A stretch of DNA of 44,434 nt, taken from NCBI GenBank assembly GCA_029624815.1, contig JARSSH010000068.1, positions 1-44,434 of the forward strand, in the 5' to 3' direction. A program made the translations under genes and the position numbers. This document shows, in pieces, positions 40,015 through 44,434 of this stretch. Every line of letters begins with the position of its first letter. The first letter of the stretch is position 1. This stretch comes from Candidatus Competibacter sp. GTDB taxonomy: Bacteria; Pseudomonadota; Gammaproteobacteria; Competibacterales; Competibacteraceae. The notes below the pieces were generated by a model, which saw only the letters and a program-made list of their open reading frames with translations, was not told the DNA's origin and did not search any database.

Positions 40015-40803
40015 ATGGCGTCCAAAACCCGTTTCATGCACCACCTGGGGCTATGGCGTTCCGTACTGATGTACCACGCCATCCCGCTGCGCCGACGCCG
40101 GCTGACCCGCTTTTACGCCCAGTTCATCCGGCCGGGCGACCTGTGCTTCGACATCGGCGCTCACGTCGGCAGCCGGCTGCGGGCCTGGACCCCGCTGGGC
40201 GCCCGCATTCTCGCCGTGGAGCCGCAACCGGAATGCATGGTCCTGTTGCGTCGCTGGTACGGCCATTTGTCGCATATCGTCCTGATCGAGCAAGCGGTGG
40301 GGGCCGCGCCCGGCGTTGCCGAATTGCTGGTCAGCGCCCGCACGCCGACCGTGACCAGCCTGTCGCCGGACTGGATCGCGGCGGTCCGTCAAGATCGCGG
40401 GTTTGCTGGGGTGCGCTGGGACGAACGGGTTCCGGTTACGGTGACGACATTGGATCGACTGATCGCCGAATACGGCTTGCCGGCATTCTGCAAGATCGAT
40501 GTCGAAGGGTACGAACTGGAGGTGCTGAAGGGACTGTCGCGACCGATTCCGGCTCTTTCATTCGAGTACGTTCCGGCTTGTCTGGATCTGGCGCGGGACT
40601 GCGTGGCTTATCTGGCCCAACTGGGGCCGTACCGATTCAACGGGTCGGTCGGGGAAGCGCAGCGCTTGCGGTCGAGCGACTGGCTGGACGCCGCGCGACT
40701 GCTGGAATGGCTCGATGCCATGGCCCGGACTGGCCAGTCCGGGGATATTTACGCATGCCTTGACCTGGTCGCGGGCAACGATACGGAGCCGGACAGCCTA
40801 TGA
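40015..40803 (+). CDS. FkbM-family SAM-dependent methyltransferase
   Basis: 262 residues. The SAM-binding core is seen as FDIGAHVGS, LAVEPQPE and LIEQAVGA. The FkbM signature follows in VTTLDRLIAEYGLPAFCKIDVEGYELEVLKGL, of which CKIDVEG and ELEVLKG are diagnostic. FkbM enzymes O-methylate sugars, antibiotics or other small molecules; the acceptor here is unknown. The ATG at 40015 is 8 bases after the ZIP-like gene, and the stop overlaps the next gene's start (ATGA), implying coupled translation. The frame is open far upstream but overlaps the ZIP-like gene. Confidence 0.9.
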   Translation: MASKTRFMHHLGLWRSVLMYHAIPLRRRRLTRFYAQFIRPGDLCFDIGAHVGSRLRAWTPLGARILAVEPQPECMVLLRRWYGHLSHIVLIEQAVGAAPGVAELLVSARTPTVTSLSPDWIAAVRQDRGFAGVRWDERVPVTVTTLDRLIAEYGLPAFCKIDVEGYELEVLKGLSRPIPALSFEYVPACLDLARDCVAYLAQLGPYRFNGSVGEAQRLRSSDWLDAARLLEWLDAMARTGQSGDIYACLDLVAGNDTEPDSL

Positions 40804-41711
40804 TCGTCGATCGGCAAGACACCGAAAAACCGCTCGGGTCGGAACGGGTCTGGCGGCTGCTGCTGGAACTGCGCCGCGCGGTTCGAACGCTGTCGGCGGC
40901 TCCCGGTTCCTTCGGTTTGGGGCTGGATGCCGGACAACCGGCCGTTCTGTCCGCCGACGATCCCGCCGCTTTCATCGCCGTGAGCGCCGATGGCTTCTGG
41001 ACCGCCAAAGTCCCGATGAGCGAAACCGCTGCGGAATTACTGGATCTTTACCTGTCAGTCGCCTTGGCCTGCCGGAGCCGGCCGCTGACGGTGGCGCATC
41101 TCGGGCAAAGCCTGGATGGGCGCATCGCCACCGCGAACGGCGCGTCCTGCCCTATCAACGGTCCCGAAAATCTGACGCACCTGCACCGGATGCGTGCGCT
41201 GTGCGACGCGATCATGGTCGGCGCCGGCACCGTGGAATGCGACGATCCGCAACTGACCACGCGCCGGGTCGGCGGCCCGCATCCGGTGCGGGTGGTGCTC
41301 GATCCTCGCCGCCGCCTCGCCGCCGGATATGGCCTGTTCCAGGACCGAACCGCTCCGACCCTGCTGGTCTGCGACGAGGCGCTGGCCGATCGACCGGGAC
41401 CGGGCCATGCCGGGGTGATCGGCATCCCTCGCGACGGTGACCGCCTGGATCTCCCGGAGATCGTGCGGCGACTGCACGAGCGTGGTCTGTTCGGGATTTT
41501 CATCGAAGGCGGGGGGCTGACCGTGTCGGCCTTTTTGCAGGCGGACTTGCTGGACCGGTTGCAGATCGCGGTGGCGCCGCTGATCATCGGCTCCGGACGA
41601 TTGGGCGTCACCCTGCCGGCGATCGAGGATCTGTCCCAGGGACTGCGTCCCCGTCACCGTCGCTACGCGATGGGCGAGGACGTGTTGTTCGACTGCCGGT
41701 TGCGCTCCTGA
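40800..41711 (+). CDS. RibD C-terminal-domain / dihydrofolate-reductase-family protein
   Basis: 303 residues. An unrecognised N-terminal part (about 1-95) precedes a RibD_C domain: VAHLGQSLDGRIA, MVGAGTVECDDPQLTTR, HPVRVVLDP, FIEGGGLTVSAFL and an LIIGSGRLG-type ending. The domain normally reduces the ribosyl chain in riboflavin synthesis with NADPH, but the deaminase domain of full RibD is absent, so this is a stand-alone reductase of uncertain substrate. It overlaps the FkbM methyltransferase by four bases, suggesting a shared small-molecule pathway. It may instead be a deaminase-less riboflavin enzyme. Confidence 0.85.
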   Translation: MIVDRQDTEKPLGSERVWRLLLELRRAVRTLSAAPGSFGLGLDAGQPAVLSADDPAAFIAVSADGFWTAKVPMSETAAELLDLYLSVALACRSRPLTVAHLGQSLDGRIATANGASCPINGPENLTHLHRMRALCDAIMVGAGTVECDDPQLTTRRVGGPHPVRVVLDPRRRLAAGYGLFQDRTAPTLLVCDEALADRPGPGHAGVIGIPRDGDRLDLPEIVRRLHERGLFGIFIEGGGLTVSAFLQADLLDRLQIAVAPLIIGSGRLGVTLPAIEDLSQGLRPRHRRYAMGEDVLFDCRLRS

Positions 41712-41762
41712 CCCTCGATCTTTTGTTCTCGCTGGGCGGGAGGACGCAAGATCGCGATCCGC

Positions 41763-42899
41763 TCAGCGCGATTCCACCGGCGCCCGGAAGTTGAAGCGTA
41801 GAAGGGCGCCGCGAGCCGTCGAATCCGCGCCTTGGGTGACCAGGCCGGCCACGCTGCCCTCGACGCTGTCGGCGCTGGCGAGCCGGATCTTCTGGTTCTG
41901 GATTTCGCCGCTCAACACGACTCCCTGGCGCGGAGCGCTGGCGGACCCGGCGCTTTCGGAGTCGTCACCGGCCATCAGCTTGACCGGTTCAATCATGGGG
42001 CTCTCCGCCGAACCGTACACCGCGAAGTGCGCGGCCACGAACTGCGGCGCGTCCCGCGCGCAACTTTGAAAGCGCGCCACCACCACCAGCTTGGCTCCGG
42101 CGGGCGCGGCGACCTCGTCGCTCGGTTCGCCGGGAAGAGTCCGCGCCCGTCCGGTGGAAGCGGGTTGGCGCATCGAGACTTTGGAGAAACCGCTGGTCAC
42201 GCCGTCCGGGCCGGCGTCGAAAAAGGCGGCCACATCGCTCACCACTGGCTGCGCGTTGCAAAAAGGCGAGGCCATGCCCGGCGGGTTGTCGATTTCGAGG
42301 CTGGCCACCCGCCCCACCGGCGTGGCCGACGGAATGAGGTTCAAGGTGATCCCGGTCATCGACCGCAAATGATCCTCGGCGGCGGGGCATACCACCGGAT
42401 CGTTGCGACAACCGAGGTCGGTCGCGGCCGGATAAAACCGGTCGACGATTTGCCGACCCCGCTCCTCGCGCAACGCGGCGCATACCGCCGGGCTATTTTT
42501 GATCGTGTTGTCCTCGACATGCGCCCGCAGCGCAAGCGGCAAGCGCGACGCCGAATCGGCTGGATAGACAAACGCCAGCACGCCATCGCTTTTCACCCGC
42601 GCGGCGATCCGTAAGTCTTGTCCTGGTTCTCGCCCGTCCCGCACGACCACGACCGGGTCTCGATAGCTCCGCAAGCCAGTGCCATGCACGACAACCTCTT
42701 GGCCCGGCCGAACAAAGGCGGGCGCCGATCCGGCATAGAGCGCCGGGCGGATGCCCATGCAGGCCGATGTATCCGCCGCCTGGGTCGGGATCGGCGTCAA
42801 TCCGATGCCCGCCAACGTCAATCCGCCCAACAGCGCCAGAAGGGTTCGCCGCCATGATGGCGGCGAAAGAAAGCGATGAGGGATGTAGGCAGCGGTCAT
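41763..42899 (-). CDS. Secreted protein of unknown function
   Basis: 378 residues with a signal peptide (a basic start, hydrophobic LLALLGGLTLAGIGL, cleavage near TQAADTS). The mature part has an IPT-like beta segment (YAGSAPAFVRPGQEVVVHGTG), an N-terminal half with several cysteines likely to form disulfides, and a C-terminal serine/alanine-rich part ending in a beta-strand-like LLRFNFRAP. No family could be named. The ATG at 42899 was chosen because GGAG lies ten bases upstream. It converges with the RibD-like gene and has no partner on its strand. Confidence 0.7.
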   Translation of the reverse strand: MTAAYIPHRFLSPPSWRRTLLALLGGLTLAGIGLTPIPTQAADTSACMGIRPALYAGSAPAFVRPGQEVVVHGTGLRSYRDPVVVVRDGREPGQDLRIAARVKSDGVLAFVYPADSASRLPLALRAHVEDNTIKNSPAVCAALREERGRQIVDRFYPAATDLGCRNDPVVCPAAEDHLRSMTGITLNLIPSATPVGRVASLEIDNPPGMASPFCNAQPVVSDVAAFFDAGPDGVTSGFSKVSMRQPASTGRARTLPGEPSDEVAAPAGAKLVVVARFQSCARDAPQFVAAHFAVYGSAESPMIEPVKLMAGDDSESAGSASAPRQGVVLSGEIQNQKIRLASADSVEGSVAGLVTQGADSTARGALLRFNFRAPVESR

Positions 42900-43197
42900 G
42901 GCGGTCGTTCTCCCGGAGTCGATGCGCGGTAACTCCAAGCGTTTCAGGAAGAATCATGCCATCGTATCTAACTAATTGTTTTTATAGGATTGATTTGAAA
43001 GATCGATGCTTATCGAAGCCGCCGCGCTGGACTGATTCGGGTCACCATGGCCGGTTTCCCCGCGTCATTCTGGCCCGAGGTCGGCCCACAAGGTTCAAAG
43101 TGGATCGGCAGGCCACGGCCCGATGTCTGAAAGCGGAAGAGGGTCGCGTAACCAGGCGAAATGATGGTTGCTGGATTTTTTCAGGACAACGTCGATT
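42900..43197. other. Gap without recognisable gene
   Basis: Between the secreted protein and the CBS-gene terminator lie about 300 bases. The segment near 42965-43010 is AT-rich with a TATAAA on the minus strand (around 42985), a possible promoter for the secreted protein. The rest is GC-rich without convincing coding, hairpins or repeats. Confidence 0.4.
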
Positions 43198-43233
43198 AAA
43201 AAAACCCCGGTGGGGCATTGCGTCCCACCGGGG
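43198..43233 (-). terminator. Intrinsic terminator of the CBS-domain gene
   Basis: On the minus strand CCCCGGTGGG (43233-43224) pairs perfectly with CCCACCGGGG (43214-43205) around a nine-base loop, then seven T (43204-43198). It starts 36 bases after the CBS gene stop. Confidence 0.92.
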
Positions 43234-43268
43234 CTGTTGTGCCAAAGCCTACAAGGCTGGCTGATTTG

Positions 43269-43706
43269 TCAGCCCAGAATCTCCCGCAGATGTTCGCGGC
43301 GGTGTAAGGCCGCCTCGAATTCCTCCGCTTCCAACGCCAGGGCATCGCGAGCCGATACCATGCCCAGCGGTCGACCGTTCTCCGCCACCGGCACATGACG
43401 GAAGCCGTTTTCGTACATCAGGTGCAGGGCATGCGCGAAGGGCTTGTCCGGATGCACGGTCAACGGATCGGAGGTCATCACCTCGGACAGCGGGGTGACT
43501 TCGGGGTTAAGCCCTTCGGCGAGAACTCGAAAGAGCGCGTCGCGCTCGGTGAAGATACCCACCAGGCGACCGTGTTCCACCACCAGCAGCGCCCCGACTC
43601 GGGTTTTTTGCATCACCCGAGCGGCTTCGCTGACGGTGGTTTTGGCCGGCGCGGCGGTCAGGATTTTCTGGTGCTCGACAATCTTGCGAAGCGTGCGATA
43701 AGGCAT
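43269..43706 (-). CDS. CBS-domain-pair protein
   Basis: 145 residues consisting almost only of two CBS domains: residues about 10-65 (TVSEAARVMQ, GALLVVEHGRLVGIFTERD) and about 75-130 (MTSDPLTVHPD, HVPVAENGRPLGMVSARD). The paired domains form a Bateman module that usually binds adenosine nucleotides and senses energy or redox state. It has no attached effector domain, so the partner is unknown. AGGAG precedes the ATG with good spacing and a strong terminator follows, so it is a single-gene unit. Confidence 0.92.
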   Translation of the reverse strand: MPYRTLRKIVEHQKILTAAPAKTTVSEAARVMQKTRVGALLVVEHGRLVGIFTERDALFRVLAEGLNPEVTPLSEVMTSDPLTVHPDKPFAHALHLMYENGFRHVPVAENGRPLGMVSARDALALEAEEFEAALHRREHLREILG

Positions 43707-43848
43707 GGTATTTCTCCTGTCTCAGAATAAAACTCAATGGACCTGTACTTCGAGAGCCATCGCATACACCAATTGAACCACAGAAAAATGACTGTTCTGG
43801 GGACGATAATGTGTTGCGTGGGTTATTGTTATTTGTCGGTTTTGCGCA

Positions 43849-44043
43849 TCAAAACGATGCGTGCGGCGGTCGGAATGCCCCGGATGCAGCCGCGAACGGC
43901 CCGTTGCCCGATGGGGTGGCTCGCCAGCCATAGGAACCGCAGTACGCGCAACGCATCTCTGCGGCGGTTGACCACTGGCTATGCGCCAGCACGGCTTCCC
44001 GGGCGCAACTCAGGCACTGGATGATCGGGGTTGGTTTCACCAT
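43849..44043 (-). CDS. Small zinc-ribbon-like protein
   Basis: A 64-residue frame from the ATG at 44043 with GAGG nine bases upstream. It contains two CxxC pairs, CLSC (about 10-13) and CAYC (about 32-35), 18 residues apart, a rubredoxin- or zinc-ribbon-like arrangement. The tail after residue 45 is low-complexity and may not be conserved. It lies 60 bases behind a second CxxC protein on the same strand, which supports a real pair. No family name can be given. Confidence 0.45.
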   Translation of the reverse strand: MVKPTPIIQCLSCAREAVLAHSQWSTAAEMRCAYCGSYGWRATPSGNGPFAAASGAFRPPHASF

Positions 44044-44103
44044 GGCTTGTATCCTCAAGGAGCGGTGGTGGGGGTTGGGTACGCACCGGGCGCTTCCAAC
44101 CGG

Positions 44104-44304
44104 CTAGCCGATCCAGCCGCACTGCTCGGTGGGTTGAAAAAAACCCTGTGGAAGTACGGTGTTGCAGATCGCCGAACGCATTTTGACCACACGGCGATCA
44201 CAGATCTGGCACCAACCGTAGGCCGACGCTTCCCCGTCGCTGGAATGCGCCGGCCTCAATTGGTAGCGGCAATGGGGGCAAACCAGGAATACGCGAGTAC
44301 TCAT
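44104..44304 (-). CDS. Small zinc-ribbon-like protein
   Basis: A 66-residue frame with GGAG seven bases before the ATG (44304). CPHC (residues 9-12) and CQIC (about 32-35) are 19 residues apart and could bind one zinc ion; two further cysteines follow. The protein is small, soluble and unrecognised. With 43849-44043 it forms a tandem pair of CxxC mini-proteins upstream of the CBS gene. Nothing recognisable lies between 44305 and the end of the window. Confidence 0.5.
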   Translation of the reverse strand: MSTRVFLVCPHCRYQLRPAHSSDGEASAYGWCQICDRRVVKMRSAICNTVLPQGFFQPTEQCGWIG

Positions 44305-44434
44305 AACACTTCTCCAACATATTGCCTCTCCTCAAACTCACCGCCGTCCCCGATGGCGTGATAGTAGTGCCCCTTTCTCTCGGTGAAGTCCTAGACTTGC
44401 TGGAAAAGTGAAGGAGCGGGATGCATCCTGCCGG

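Noticed and set aside
42767-43264. Open plus-strand frame spanning the secreted-protein start and the CBS terminator
   Set aside because: It crosses a perfect terminator hairpin, has no ribosome site and shows low-complexity, arginine-rich composition.

Overview
This 44.4 kb window is chromosomal DNA from a GC-rich gammaproteobacterium. Two conserved gene orders support this: coaBC-dut-algC-argB and tig-clpP-clpX-lon-hupB-ppiD, both arranged as in Pseudomonas and relatives. A Competibacter/Chromatiales-like lineage is possible, but that is only a guess from gene content. UbiU/UbiV (oxygen-independent ubiquinone synthesis) and Edd (Entner-Doudoroff pathway) suggest a facultative heterotroph.

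Layout. 1-3.6 kb: the end repeat of an IS630-type element, purC, a CbiM-like membrane protein, djlA and radC. 3.8-4.0 kb: a promoter-hairpins-terminator unit that looks like an undescribed small RNA. 4.1-8.2 kb: coaBC, dut, algC and argB (coenzyme A, nucleotide hygiene, sugar phosphates, arginine). 8.2-8.9 kb: a gene-free stretch with the 3' half of a tRNA-Lys, probably the scar of an integrated element, followed by an intact tRNA-Leu. 9.1-17.8 kb: the protein quality-control block (tig, clpP, clpX, lon, hupB, ppiD) with tRNA-Val and two identical tRNA-Asp genes between hupB and ppiD. 17.9-20.6 kb: fabI and a YejA-type solute-binding protein.

20.6-22.4 kb is an insertion-sequence pile: an IS630-type fragment, a 244-bp IS5 end fragment and a complete IS630-family element. 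22.6-31.98 kb, all on the minus strand: ubiV, ubiU, a serine-hydrolase lipoprotein, purD, purH, and a beta-carbonic anhydrase gene overlapping the end of a NuoM-like proton-channel gene. 31.99-35.55 kb is a second insertion-sequence pile: two pieces of an IS1595-type transposase gene, a complete IS4/IS50-like element, a small DUF4124 secreted protein, an excalibur-domain remnant and a complete IS5-family element. Its IS5 copy shares the 244-bp end with the first pile, in the same orientation.

35.6-41.7 kb, plus strand: edd, an AI-2E-family transporter, a ZIP-like membrane protein with a built-in cyclic-nucleotide-binding domain, an FkbM methyltransferase and a RibD-type reductase. 41.8-44.4 kb, minus strand: an unrecognised secreted protein, a CBS-pair protein with a clear terminator, and two small zinc-ribbon proteins.

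The best candidates for new biology are the NuoM-like/carbonic anhydrase overlapping pair, the ZIP-CNBD fusion and the structured RNA upstream of coaBC.
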